A program made the translations under genes and the position numbers. Shown here in pieces: positions 41,980 through 50,734 of a DNA stretch of 64,000 bases (the stretch's first letter is position 1; each line of letters starts with the position of its first letter). Source of the stretch: RGIG5612 sp045546255 (lineage in GTDB: Bacteria > Bacillota > Clostridia > Lachnospirales > Lachnospiraceae); assembly GCA_045546255.1 (NCBI GenBank), contig JAZQCK010000062.1:1-64000 (forward strand), given 5' to 3'. The notes beneath the pieces were generated by a model. That model was not told the DNA's origin and ran no database searches. It saw only the letters and a list, made by a program, of their open reading frames with translations.

Positions 41980-44900
41980 CTAGTTTTTCTTAACACCCAG
42001 GGTGACGGCTTCGCCGTTAATATCCCACTCTTTGGATACGCCATCCATCTGGCCGGTAAGGACATCGGTTGCCATGACGTCTGTCAGCATCATCTCTTTC
42101 TTGCGGTTGACGATTTCTTCGAGCTTCTCATTTCCATTGATATAAATCGTGATCATATCCATCACTTCGAAGCCTGCTTCTTTACGCATCGTCTGGATCT
42201 TGCTGACGAGTTCGCGGATGAAACCTTCCTCAACCAGCTCGTCTGTCAGATGAAGATCTAATACAACCGTGATGCCGTAATCGCTCATGGACTCATAGCC
42301 TTCGACCTGTGCTGTTTCGATCAGCAGATCCTCTTTTGCAAGTTCGACGGCTCCGCTTGGAAGATCAAGCTTTAAGCTGCCGGTCGCATTCACTTCATCC
42401 ATTGCTGCATTGCCATCAACATTCGCAAGTGCATTACGGATCTCACCTACCTGTTTTCCAAACTTCGGTCCGACCGTCTTGAGCTGTGGTTTAAAGGAAT
42501 AAGAGGAGAAATCACGAACGTCATCTTTCATCTCCACTGCCTTCACGTTCAGCTCGTCTGCAACGATCTCGGTATAGAATTCAGGCAGTTCCCAAGGTGC
42601 TTTGATAAACATCTTGGCCAGCGGCTGACGGTTCTTCATGCCGGAAGCATTTCTGCATGCACGTCCCATTACGACGACATCGAGGACATGTTCCATGTTT
42701 TCTTCCAGTTCTTTGTCGATCATGGACTCATCTACGGTCGGGAACGCACAAAGGTGAATGCTCTCCGGTGCGGAATCATCGTTTCCACGAACCAGGTTCT
42801 GGTAGATATCTTCTGTCATGAACGGAATGAACGGAGCTGCAACTTTACAGAATTCGACAAGGCAGGTATAGAGCGTCATGTATGCATTGATCTTATCCTG
42901 CTCCATGCCTTTTGCCCAGAATCTGTCGCGGCAGCGGCGCACATACCAGTTGCTTAAATCATCAACGAAGTCCTGCATTGCTCTTCCGGATTCCGGAATG
43001 CGGTAGTTCGTCATATTATCATCGACTTCTTTGATCACGGTGTTCAGCTTGGAAAGGATCCACTTGTCCATAACGGAAAGTTTTTCCGGTTCCATCTTAT
43101 AGTTCTTCGGATCAAAGTTATCAATATTGGCATATAAAACGTAGAATGCATAAGTATTCCACAGGGTGCCCATGAATTTACGCTGTCCTTCCACAACGGC
43201 GTCACCATGGAATCTGTTCGGAAGCCACGGAGCGGAGTTCGTATAAAAATACCAGCGGATCGCATCTGCGCCATACTGATTCAAAGCATCAAACGGATCG
43301 ACCGCATTTCCTTTGGACTTACTCATCTTCTGGCCGTCTTTATCCTGGACATGTCCCATGACGATGACATTCTTGTACGGTGCCTGGTTGAATACCAGAG
43401 TCGAGATCGCCATCAGGGAATAGAACCATCCTCTTGTCTGGTCAACTGCCTCGGAAATGAAGTCTGCCGGGAAGTGTGCCTTAAAGAGTTCCTGATTTTC
43501 GAACGGATAGTGGTACTGTGCAAACGGCATCGATCCGGAATCATACCAGCAGTCGATGACTTCCGGCACACGGTGCATCTCGCCGCCGCACTCCGGACAT
43601 TTGATCGTCACTTCATCAATATACGGTCTGTGCAGTTCGATATCATCCGGGCAATTAGAAGACATGCTCTTTAATTCTTCGATGCTTCCAATCGCATGTC
43701 GGTGTCCGCATTCACACTCCCAGATATTGAGAGGGGTTCCCCAGTAACGGTTACGGCTGACCGCCCAATCCTGAACATTCTCCAGCCAGTCGCCGAAACG
43801 GCCCTTTCCGATGTTTGGCGGGATCCAGTTAACCGTATTGTTGTTGCGGATCAGATCCTCCTTCACCGCGGTCATCTTGATATACCAGCTCTCTCTTGCA
43901 TAGTAGATCAGCGGTGTGTCGCATCTCCAGCAGAACGGATAGCTATGCTCGAATGCCGGCGCATCATAAAGAGCTCCGCTTGCTTCGAGATCTTTTAAGA
44001 TCTGTTTATCCGCATCTTTTACGAACATGCCTTTCCATGGAGTCTCTTCCGTCATCTCGCCTTTGCCGTCAACAAACTGAACGAACGGCAACTCATACTC
44101 ACGGCCGATACGGGAGTCGTCTTCACCAAATGCCGGTGCGATATGAACGATACCGGTACCATCGGTCAGCGTGACATATCCATCGCAAGTTACATAGTGC
44201 ATTTTGCCTTTGATCTTGCTGTAATCCACATTTGCAAACAGCGGATGGTATTCTTTGTATTCTAATTCTTTACCTGTGTATTTCTTAATGATGACATAAG
44301 TGCCTTCTCCCAATACCGTGTCGCATAAAGCTTCTGCCAGATAGAAGAAGTCGTCGCCCTTCTGGACTTTCACATAAGTCTCTTCCGGATTTACGCAGAG
44401 TGCAACGTTGGAAGGAAGCGTCCAAGGCGTCGTGGTCCATGCAAGGAAGTAAGCGTTCTCTCCGCTGACTTTAAACTTGACGATAGCGGAGCGCTCTTTC
44501 ACATCCTTATACCCTTGCGCCACTTCATGAGAAGAAAGCGGGGTTCCGCAGCGCGGGCAATAAGGAACGACTTTATAGCCTTTATAAAGAAGTCCTTTAT
44601 CCCAGATTTCTTTTAATGACCACCAAACGGATTCGATGTAGTCATTTTCATAAGTAACATACGGGTTATCCATATCAGCCCAGAAACCAACGGTAGATGA
44701 AAAGTCCTCCCACATGCCTTTGTATTTCCAGACACTTTCTTTACATTTTTCAATGAACGGAGCCAGACCATACTCTTCGATCTGCTCTTTTCCATCGAGA
44801 CCTAAGAGTTTTTCCACTTCGATCTCAACCGGAAGTCCGTGAGTATCCCAGCCGGCCTTTCTCGGAACTTCATAGCCCTTCATCGTCCAAAATCTCGGGA

Positions 44901-45102
44901 CAAGGTCCTTGATGACACGGGTCAGAACATGTCCGATATGCGGCTTTCCGTTTGCCGTCGGCGGTCCGTCATAGAACATGTACTGAGGTTTGCCCTCTGT
45001 GTTTTCCATGCTCTTTTCAAAGATCTTTTCGTCTTTCCAGAACTGCTCGACCTTTTTCTCTCTGTCTGTAAAGTTCAAATCTGTTGAAACTTTGTTGTAC
45101 AA
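41980..45102 (-). CDS. ileS: Isoleucyl-tRNA synthetase
   Basis: This 1040-residue enzyme charges tRNA-Ile. HIGH (GKPHIGHVL) and KMSKS (GQKMSKSKGN) motifs mark the catalytic core, the editing domain lies between, and an anticodon-binding domain and C-terminal extension follow. Its length (Bacillus IleS is about 920) fits the longer class of IleS, often called type 2, which as a family tolerates mupirocin; this is an inference from size and layout. The start is TTG at 45102, nine bases after GGAGG; an ATG at 45141 lies upstream of that site and is rejected. The leader is too short for a T-box. Confidence 0.95.
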   Translation of the reverse strand: MYNKVSTDLNFTDREKKVEQFWKDEKIFEKSMENTEGKPQYMFYDGPPTANGKPHIGHVLTRVIKDLVPRFWTMKGYEVPRKAGWDTHGLPVEIEVEKLLGLDGKEQIEEYGLAPFIEKCKESVWKYKGMWEDFSSTVGFWADMDNPYVTYENDYIESVWWSLKEIWDKGLLYKGYKVVPYCPRCGTPLSSHEVAQGYKDVKERSAIVKFKVSGENAYFLAWTTTPWTLPSNVALCVNPEETYVKVQKGDDFFYLAEALCDTVLGEGTYVIIKKYTGKELEYKEYHPLFANVDYSKIKGKMHYVTCDGYVTLTDGTGIVHIAPAFGEDDSRIGREYELPFVQFVDGKGEMTEETPWKGMFVKDADKQILKDLEASGALYDAPAFEHSYPFCWRCDTPLIYYARESWYIKMTAVKEDLIRNNNTVNWIPPNIGKGRFGDWLENVQDWAVSRNRYWGTPLNIWECECGHRHAIGSIEELKSMSSNCPDDIELHRPYIDEVTIKCPECGGEMHRVPEVIDCWYDSGSMPFAQYHYPFENQELFKAHFPADFISEAVDQTRGWFYSLMAISTLVFNQAPYKNVIVMGHVQDKDGQKMSKSKGNAVDPFDALNQYGADAIRWYFYTNSAPWLPNRFHGDAVVEGQRKFMGTLWNTYAFYVLYANIDNFDPKNYKMEPEKLSVMDKWILSKLNTVIKEVDDNMTNYRIPESGRAMQDFVDDLSNWYVRRCRDRFWAKGMEQDKINAYMTLYTCLVEFCKVAAPFIPFMTEDIYQNLVRGNDDSAPESIHLCAFPTVDESMIDKELEENMEHVLDVVVMGRACRNASGMKNRQPLAKMFIKAPWELPEFYTEIVADELNVKAVEMKDDVRDFSSYSFKPQLKTVGPKFGKQVGEIRNALANVDGNAAMDEVNATGSLKLDLPSGAVELAKEDLLIETAQVEGYESMSDYGITVVLDLHLTDELVEEGFIRELVSKIQTMRKEAGFEVMDMITIYINGNEKLEEIVNRKKEMMLTDVMATDVLTGQMDGVSKEWDINGEAVTLGVKKN

Positions 45103-45176
45103 TGTTTTATTCCTCCTTAAATCCCCCGGCTTTCTCGTCACCGGTGGGAAATTATTAACTGTATAATCTGAAAGAC

Positions 45177-46637
45177 TTACTGCAAGTCAATCCCTGCTGC
45201 CGCATCAAGAAGATCTTTCTTCACTTTGTAAAGTTTCTTGGAAAGATCCACATAGACTTTACTCGGGTTGATCAGACGTCTGGTCTCATCCCAAAGTGTA
45301 TCCAGTTCTTTTGCACAGTTTTCCGTGATCTCCGGAACTGTCGGCTCGTCATATACGCAAACACCTTTGGAGAAGATTGGAACTAAGAGTTCGCGGATCG
45401 TAAAGGTTCCGGCTTTGACCAGCGTCTGCTTCCATGTGCTCATCGGATCAAAGAGCAGGATATCTTCGTCTTCGCTGTACTTTTCATCTGCCATAGCGAT
45501 CAGATCGCCGATAATCTTGCCGGTCTCTTTACTGTAGAGACGGAAGACGGTCTTATTGCCCGGGTTCGTGATCTTTTCAATATTCTCGGATACCTTGATC
45601 TTCGGAATGAACTCACCGGTCTTCTCATCCTGCATCGCAACCAGTTTATAAACGCCGCCGAAGGACGGGCAGTCTTTTGCTGTGATCAGGTTTGTACCGA
45701 CACCCCAGGAAGTGATCTGTGCGCCCTGTGTTTTCAGGGAGTAGATGAGGTTCTCATCGAGATCGGAAGACGCGGAAATGATCGCATCCGGGAATCCGGC
45801 ATCATCCAGCATCTTTCTTGCTTTCTTGGAAAGGTATGCAAGGTCTCCAGAGTCTAAACGGATTCCATACATTCCAAGTTCCTTGCCCGCTTCTTTCATT
45901 TCTTTGAAAACGCGGATTGCATTTGGAACACCGGAGTCTAAGGTATCATAGGTATCTGCAAGCAGGATACATGCATTCGGATATAACTCAGCATAGGTTT
46001 TGAATGCGGTATATTCATCCGGGAAACTCATGACCCAGCTGTGAGCATGGGTTCCTTTTACTCCAACGCCGAACATCTGCCCTGCAAGAACATTGGATGT
46101 TCCAACACATCCCGCGATGCAGGCTGCTCTTGCTCCTAAAATACCGGCATCCGGTCCCTGTGCACGGCGAAGACCAAATTCCATAACACCGCCACCAGCT
46201 GCATAAACAACTCTACTCGCCTTCGTCGCGATCAAGCTCTGATGGTTTACGATATTCAGGATCGCTGCTTCAAGAAGCTGTGCTTCCATGATCGGAGCTA
46301 CGACCTTTACCAAAGGCTCGTGAGGGAAAACAACCGTTCCTTCCGGAATCGCATAGATGTCACCGGTAAAATGATAAGAACTTAAGTAATCCAGGAAGTC
46401 ATCATCAAAGGTATTGAGACTTCTTAAATACTGAATATCTTCATATGTGAAATGCAGGTTCTTGATATACTCGATCACCTGCTCTAAGCCGCAGGCAATC
46501 GCATAGCCGCTCTCAAACGGGTTTTTCCTGTAAAATGCATCAAACACAACTGTGTTCGTGTTCTTTGCTTTAAAGTAACCCTGCATCATGGTCAGCTCAT
46601 AAAAATCTGTCAGTAAGGTTAAATTGCTTCCTCGCAT
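45177..46637 (-). CDS. pncB: Nicotinate phosphoribosyltransferase
   Basis: This 486-residue enzyme makes nicotinate mononucleotide from nicotinate and PRPP for NAD salvage. LTDFYELTMMQGYF at the N-terminus, the GTHAHSWVMSFPDE segment with the catalytic histidine, and RLDSGDLAYLSKKAR are conserved family blocks. GGGAGG precedes the ATG at 46637. It is a single gene upstream of ileS. Confidence 0.95.
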   Translation of the reverse strand: MRGSNLTLLTDFYELTMMQGYFKAKNTNTVVFDAFYRKNPFESGYAIACGLEQVIEYIKNLHFTYEDIQYLRSLNTFDDDFLDYLSSYHFTGDIYAIPEGTVVFPHEPLVKVVAPIMEAQLLEAAILNIVNHQSLIATKASRVVYAAGGGVMEFGLRRAQGPDAGILGARAACIAGCVGTSNVLAGQMFGVGVKGTHAHSWVMSFPDEYTAFKTYAELYPNACILLADTYDTLDSGVPNAIRVFKEMKEAGKELGMYGIRLDSGDLAYLSKKARKMLDDAGFPDAIISASSDLDENLIYSLKTQGAQITSWGVGTNLITAKDCPSFGGVYKLVAMQDEKTGEFIPKIKVSENIEKITNPGNKTVFRLYSKETGKIIGDLIAMADEKYSEDEDILLFDPMSTWKQTLVKAGTFTIRELLVPIFSKGVCVYDEPTVPEITENCAKELDTLWDETRRLINPSKVYVDLSKKLYKVKKDLLDAAAGIDLQ

Positions 46638-46796
46638 TTTGATACCTCCCGGAAACATTTCCTGTGCCTTTGTCTTTATGTCACGCGTCTCTTGTCTCAG
46701 CACGTTTCATAATAATAGTAGAAAAAATTACATAACAAAAATAGCTGCTGCGTCAGCAGTGCGTACATTATAGTCAATTTCACAATAATTTTCAAC

Positions 46797-46931
46797 AAAC
46801 ATCAGCCAATCCGCCTTCCTCTCTGCCGCCGCGCTCCAGAGCAAAATGTACCCGAGAGTGCTTCTTCAGCAATCGAGGGTACTTTTCTCTGGACCATAGC
46901 AGGCGGCAGGGCGGATACTTGGCTGATGTTT
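46797..46931. repeat. Long three-tier hairpin between pncB and plsC
   Basis: AAACATCAGCCAA pairs with TTGGCTGATGTTT, then TCCGCC with GGCGGA, TGCCGCC with GGCGGCA, and CCAGAG-AAAA-GTACCC with GGGTAC-TTTT-CTCTGG, around a short inner hairpin. The total is 135 bases. The core found in the two elements at 1203 and 22101 is absent. It fills much of the 329-base gap between two divergent genes and ends at the plsC -35 box. It could be a miniature mobile element or an RNA or DNA hairpin with a regulatory role. Confidence 0.7.
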
Positions 46932-46960
46932 TTGACAGTGATTGGGGATAATGCTACTAT
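46932..46960 (+). promoter_or_regulatory. Promoter of plsC-murI (leaderless arrangement)
   Basis: TTGACA (46932-46937), 17-base spacer, TACTAT (46955-46960). The plsC ATG at 46967 coincides with the expected transcription start. Confidence 0.65.
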
Positions 46961-46966
46961 ATTGTC

Positions 46967-47701
46967 ATGATTAGACTGATAATGGTGATCATTGCGGTGA
47001 TCATAACGATAATTGAAACTCTTCTCGTCTATCCTTTCTCTCGTCTGGTTGGGCTTTTTAACCGCCGGGGACAGGATTTGATCAGTTTGCGTTTCGTGCA
47101 GTATAAGCTGCGGTTATGCCGTTTTCTTTGCGGCGCAAAGGTCGAATACATCGGCCTTGAATATCTCCCGAAAAAAGGAGAGTCCGTCGTATATATTTCC
47201 AACCACAGGGGATTCTTTGATATTATCGCAACCTATCCCATCTTTCCGGACTGTACCGGTTTTGTTGCAAAGAAAGAGATGAAGCCCTGGCCTTTGATCG
47301 GCTGGTGGATGAGTTCTGTCTACTGCCTGTTCCTTGACCGCAAGGATCGCCGTCAGGGAATCGCTACGATCCTCGAAGGCGTAGAACAGGTAAAGAAAGG
47401 CATCTCCATGTGGATCTTCCCGGAGGGAACCAGGTCTAAAGTAGAAGGTGAAATGCTTCCTTTCAAACACGGCAGCTTCAAACTGGCTACGAAAGCAAAC
47501 GCCCCGATCGTCCCAGTTGCAATCAATGGCAGTGGAAAAATCTTCGATGATCACGTTCCTATTATTAAAGCCGGGAAAGTACGCGTGGAATTTCTGGAGC
47601 CGATTGAAACGAAAAATCTGACGGATGAGGAACTCCAGGCACTTCCGGAAAGGGTCCACGCAATTATTTTAGAAAAGGTAAAGGCACATGCAGAATTATA
47701 A
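46967..47701 (+). CDS. plsC: 1-acyl-sn-glycerol-3-phosphate acyltransferase
   Basis: A 244-residue membrane-bound enzyme that adds the second acyl chain to make phosphatidic acid. One N-terminal hydrophobic helix (about 3-25) is followed by the catalytic HX4D motif (NHRGFFD) and the binding motif FPEGTRS. There is no ribosome binding site before the ATG, and the promoter places transcription start at that ATG. murI starts inside its last codons (14-base overlap). Confidence 0.9.
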   Translation: MIRLIMVIIAVIITIIETLLVYPFSRLVGLFNRRGQDLISLRFVQYKLRLCRFLCGAKVEYIGLEYLPKKGESVVYISNHRGFFDIIATYPIFPDCTGFVAKKEMKPWPLIGWWMSSVYCLFLDRKDRRQGIATILEGVEQVKKGISMWIFPEGTRSKVEGEMLPFKHGSFKLATKANAPIVPVAINGSGKIFDDHVPIIKAGKVRVEFLEPIETKNLTDEELQALPERVHAIILEKVKAHAEL

Positions 47702-48500
47702 CGACCTGCCGATCGGAGTCTTTGATTCCGGTGTCGGCGGGCTAACTGTTGCAAAGGAAATCTTAAGCAACCTTCCAAACGAAAAAATCATTTACTTCGG
47801 AGATACCGCCCGAGTTCCTTACGGCAATAAATCTCCGGAGACGATCATCCGCTATTCTAAACAGATCGCGGAGTTTTTAGTATCCCAGAATGTGAAATCA
47901 ATTGTAATCGCCTGCAATACCGCAAGCGCTATGGCACTGGAAGCAGTGCAGGAAAGCGTTGATATTCCGGTCATTGGCGTGGTCCGTCCGGGAACTGATG
48001 CTGCGATCAAGGCAACGGAAAACCACCGGATCGGTGTTATTGGAACCGAAGGCACCATCCGAAGCGGCATTTACGACCGCTATATCAAGGAAGAAGACAG
48101 TGCTGCGGTTGTTTTTGATAAAGCCTGCCCACTGTTTGTAAACCTGGTCGAAGAAGGCATGATCGATGATCCGGTCACCGTGATGATGATCCACCGTTAT
48201 CTGGACGAACTGGTTTCAGAGCACGATATTGACACTTTGATCCTAGGCTGCACCCACTACCCTCTTTTGCAGGAAGTGATCCGCAGGGAGATCGGCGGCA
48301 AAGTCAAACTTGTAAACCCTGCCTATGAGACTGCCTGCTCTTTAAAGAGATTACTCGAAGAAAAAGGGATTGCATCTGCAGCGGCGCCAGAACCTTCTGC
48401 GCACAAATTCTATGTCAGCGATGCTGCGGAAAAATTCCGCCATTTTGCAGAAAATATCCTGTCGCTAAATATTTATTCGGCGGAACTGAAAGTGCTTTAA
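47688..48500 (+). CDS. murI: Glutamate racemase
   Basis: A 270-residue enzyme that makes D-glutamate for peptidoglycan. The conserved FDSGVGGLTV start and the two catalytic cysteine motifs ACNTAS and GCTHYPLL are present. It overlaps plsC by 14 bases and has AAAGG upstream of its ATG inside plsC. Confidence 0.96.
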   Translation: MQNYNDLPIGVFDSGVGGLTVAKEILSNLPNEKIIYFGDTARVPYGNKSPETIIRYSKQIAEFLVSQNVKSIVIACNTASAMALEAVQESVDIPVIGVVRPGTDAAIKATENHRIGVIGTEGTIRSGIYDRYIKEEDSAAVVFDKACPLFVNLVEEGMIDDPVTVMMIHRYLDELVSEHDIDTLILGCTHYPLLQEVIRREIGGKVKLVNPAYETACSLKRLLEEKGIASAAAPEPSAHKFYVSDAAEKFRHFAENILSLNIYSAELKVL

Positions 48501-48501
48501 A

Positions 48502-48531
48502 AAAAGCCATGATCTTTTGATCATGGCTTTT
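48502..48531 (+). terminator. Terminator of plsC-murI
   Basis: AAAAGCCATGATC and GATCATGGCTTTT form a perfect stem directly after murI; it may also serve the convergent gene. Confidence 0.85.
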
Positions 48532-48558
48532 AAAAATTCTGTGATTTTTTGAGTCCGC

Positions 48559-49017
48559 TTAGCGAAGTCTGTCGATGAAGCTTTCTTTCTTCTTTCCGTC
48601 TTTGCCCTTCTTGACCTTGCCTTCATAAACCGGTCCACGAACTCTCTTAGCAGATACAACATAGATGCCTGCAACCTGTGCCTTAACTTCCTGCTTTGGA
48701 AGAAGCGTCTTATAAACTTCTGCATCGCAAACCAGGCTCATGACACGGTTTGCAACTTTCACCTTCAGTACCGGAACTTTTCCTAGTTTTGCAAGTCTCG
48801 GAGAATTATCCAGAACAACCTTCGGAAGGCCTGCATCTTTCAGGCGCATTTTCTTTTTATCGATAATGAAAAAGTTCATCGGCTGAGCCTGCTTCTTCAT
48901 ATCTTCTTCCTGCTGTTCCTGTTTTTTCTGCGTTCTTCTTCCGAGAACATAAAGCACGATCAGTGCAATGATCATCGCTCCCAAAACGCATAACATTACG
49001 ATCAACCAAGGGCTCAT
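48559..49017 (-). CDS. Small single-pass membrane protein of unknown function
   Basis: This 152-residue protein has one N-terminal membrane helix (about 5-26), a charged Gln/Glu/Lys-rich stretch (RRTQKKQEQQEEDMKKQ) and a soluble, probably cytoplasmic part with a basic tail (KVKKGKDGKKKESFIDRLR). I do not recognise a domain. No membrane or secretion partner is encoded nearby. It looks like a conserved hypothetical of Clostridia, but that is an impression, not a search result. Confidence 0.7.
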   Translation of the reverse strand: MSPWLIVMLCVLGAMIIALIVLYVLGRRTQKKQEQQEEDMKKQAQPMNFFIIDKKKMRLKDAGLPKVVLDNSPRLAKLGKVPVLKVKVANRVMSLVCDAEVYKTLLPKQEVKAQVAGIYVVSAKRVRGPVYEGKVKKGKDGKKKESFIDRLR

Positions 49018-49090
49018 ATATCTATCTCCTCTTATTTGTCATTCTCACCAGCTGTGGGTTAAACCGCAGCTTGCATATCTTACACTATTT

Positions 49091-49759
49091 TCAGTTCTTT
49101 ATCAATGTATTCAAAATGTATTTTTCCTGAATCTCAATATGCGACTCGATTTCTTTGCTCGCCTTTTTCTCATCTTTTGCGGCGATTGCATCAATGATCC
49201 TATCATGCTCATCCACGATCGTCCTCTTATTCTTCATTTCCTTGATATATTCGAAGCGATAGCGGAAAATGTGCTCTTTCAGCTGATGCAGCATCTGGAT
49301 CAGTCGCTGATTATCTGTCATGACATAGATGACTTCATGAAACTCCACATCTTTTTTTGTGATCGCTTCAATATCTTCCACGTCCACTGCCTTTCCGATT
49401 TCTTCATTAATATTTCTCAATTTACGAATATCGGATTCCTTCACTGCCTTGCAGGCAAGCTCGCAGGCAAGGCTTTCTAAAGATTTGCGGATCTCAAGAA
49501 CTTCTCTTAAGTCTTTTTCATTGATCGGCGCAACTTCCGCACCTTTGCGGGCAGTCATGATCACAAGACCTTCAAGTTCCAGTTTTCGGATTGCCTCGCG
49601 GACCGGTGTTCTGGAAACACCGAGCTCATTTGCCAGCTTGATCTCCATCAGACGCTCTCCCGGTTGGAGATCTCCGGTAATGATCGCTTCTCTTAATGTT
49701 TTAAAAACAATGTCCCTCAGCGGAATGTATTCGTCAAAACTTAATTTTAAATTTGCCAT
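49091..49759 (-). CDS. GntR-family (FadR subfamily) transcriptional regulator
   Basis: A 222-residue regulator with an N-terminal winged helix (YIPLRDIVFKTLREAI, then LMEIKLANELGVSRTPVREAIRKLELEGLV) and an all-helical C-terminal FCD ligand-binding domain of the FadR group. The start at 49759 follows AAGGAGAGG. It overlaps the 3' end of ispE by 26 bases, so it is translated from the same mRNA. A GntR-type dyad covers the ispE promoter (50608-50635), which points to autoregulation. The effector is unknown. Confidence 0.92.
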   Translation of the reverse strand: MANLKLSFDEYIPLRDIVFKTLREAIITGDLQPGERLMEIKLANELGVSRTPVREAIRKLELEGLVIMTARKGAEVAPINEKDLREVLEIRKSLESLACELACKAVKESDIRKLRNINEEIGKAVDVEDIEAITKKDVEFHEVIYVMTDNQRLIQMLHQLKEHIFRYRFEYIKEMKNKRTIVDEHDRIIDAIAAKDEKKASKEIESHIEIQEKYILNTLIKN

Positions 49760-50585
49760 ACCCCTCTCCTTCGAATGCATCAAACGCAGCATCTCGTCTT
49801 TCCTGCTGTTCAAACAGGCCAAAGACCGTAGGTCCGGAACCGCTCATCATGGTGCCTATGGCGCCGAGTTCTTTCATCTTGTCTTTGATTTTTTGTATTT
49901 CCGGATGCTCCGGGATCACCGCCTGCTCCAATACATTCCCCATTGCAAGCGCGACCTCCATCACATCTTTTCTTCCAAGTCCTGAGATCACCCGGTCAAT
50001 ATCCGGATGCTTTAAATCCTCGATCCTGTCAATCGTATCATATGCCTGTTTGGTGGAAACGCCGAAACCCGGATTCACCAAAAGGCAGAAACAGTGCGGC
50101 ATCGGAGGAAGCTTCGTCAATTCCTCACCAATTCCTTCTGCAAGGTAGGTTCCCCTTCTTAAGCAAAACGGCACATCTGCGCCAAGTTTTACCGCAAGCT
50201 GATCGAGAGTCTCCGAATCCAGATGTAGGTCAAACATCTCGTTCATTGCCTTTAAGACTGCTGCCGCATCCGTGCTACCGCCGGCCATGCCTGCCGCAAC
50301 CGGAATCCGCTTTCCGATATCGATCCGTACGCCTTCTTTCAAGTCACAATAATCGATGACAGCTTTTGCAGCCTTGTACGCAAGATTGCGTTCATCGCAG
50401 GGAATAAACGGTTTGTTGGTCTTCACCATGATCCCTTCCGGCATCTTGCGAACAAGCACTTCATCATAAAGATCCACCGTCTGAAGGATCATCTTGACCA
50501 GATGGTATCCGTCATCTCTTTTTCCTGTAACATCCAGTCCTATATTAATTTTTCCGTGAGCTTTCACTCTGATCTGGTCCATCAT
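49734..50585 (-). CDS. ispE: 4-diphosphocytidyl-2-C-methyl-D-erythritol kinase
   Basis: A 283-residue GHMP kinase of the non-mevalonate isoprenoid pathway. AHGKINIGLDVTGKRDDGYH at the N-terminus, the ATP loop PVAAGMAGGSTDAAA and the C-terminal GTMMSGSGPTVFGLF are diagnostic. There is no ribosome binding site ahead of the two adjacent ATGs. It forms an operon with the overlapping gntR gene, an order seen in other Clostridia. Confidence 0.95.
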   Translation of the reverse strand: MMDQIRVKAHGKINIGLDVTGKRDDGYHLVKMILQTVDLYDEVLVRKMPEGIMVKTNKPFIPCDERNLAYKAAKAVIDYCDLKEGVRIDIGKRIPVAAGMAGGSTDAAAVLKAMNEMFDLHLDSETLDQLAVKLGADVPFCLRRGTYLAEGIGEELTKLPPMPHCFCLLVNPGFGVSTKQAYDTIDRIEDLKHPDIDRVISGLGRKDVMEVALAMGNVLEQAVIPEHPEIQKIKDKMKELGAIGTMMSGSGPTVFGLFEQQERRDAAFDAFEGEGYGKFKIKF

Positions 50586-50607
50586 ATTGTATTAATAAAA
50601 GAACAAA

Positions 50608-50654
50608 GATTGTATACAGTATGCATTATACAATCTCCGTTCTTTCTTAGCAAC
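50608..50654 (-). promoter_or_regulatory. ispE-gntR promoter with GntR-like operator
   Basis: On the minus strand TTGCTA (50649-50654), 17-base spacer, perfect TATAAT (50626-50631). A dyad with perfect 9-bp arms (GATTGTATA and TATACAATC, 50608-50635) covers the -10 box and the start, in the style of FadR-subfamily sites. Confidence 0.75.
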
Positions 50655-50695
50655 TAGTCTATCTGCACAATTTTCACGCTTCTTTTTATATAGAG

Positions 50696-50734
50696 GGACG
50701 GTTTTCGGAGACAGAGAACCGTCCCCTGTCTCCA
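50696..50734. repeat. REP-like palindrome, copy 2
   Basis: GGGACGGTTTTC and GAGAACCGTCCC form a 12-bp stem with one mismatch. The tail AGAACCGTCCCCTGTCTCC is identical to part of the palindrome at 3474-3531. It ends just before the sensor kinase stop codon and could act as its terminator. Confidence 0.7.

Noticed and set aside
45103..45176. T-box riboswitch ahead of ileS
   Set aside because: The gap to pncB is only 74 bases, has no T-box consensus (TGGNACCGCG) and no terminator.
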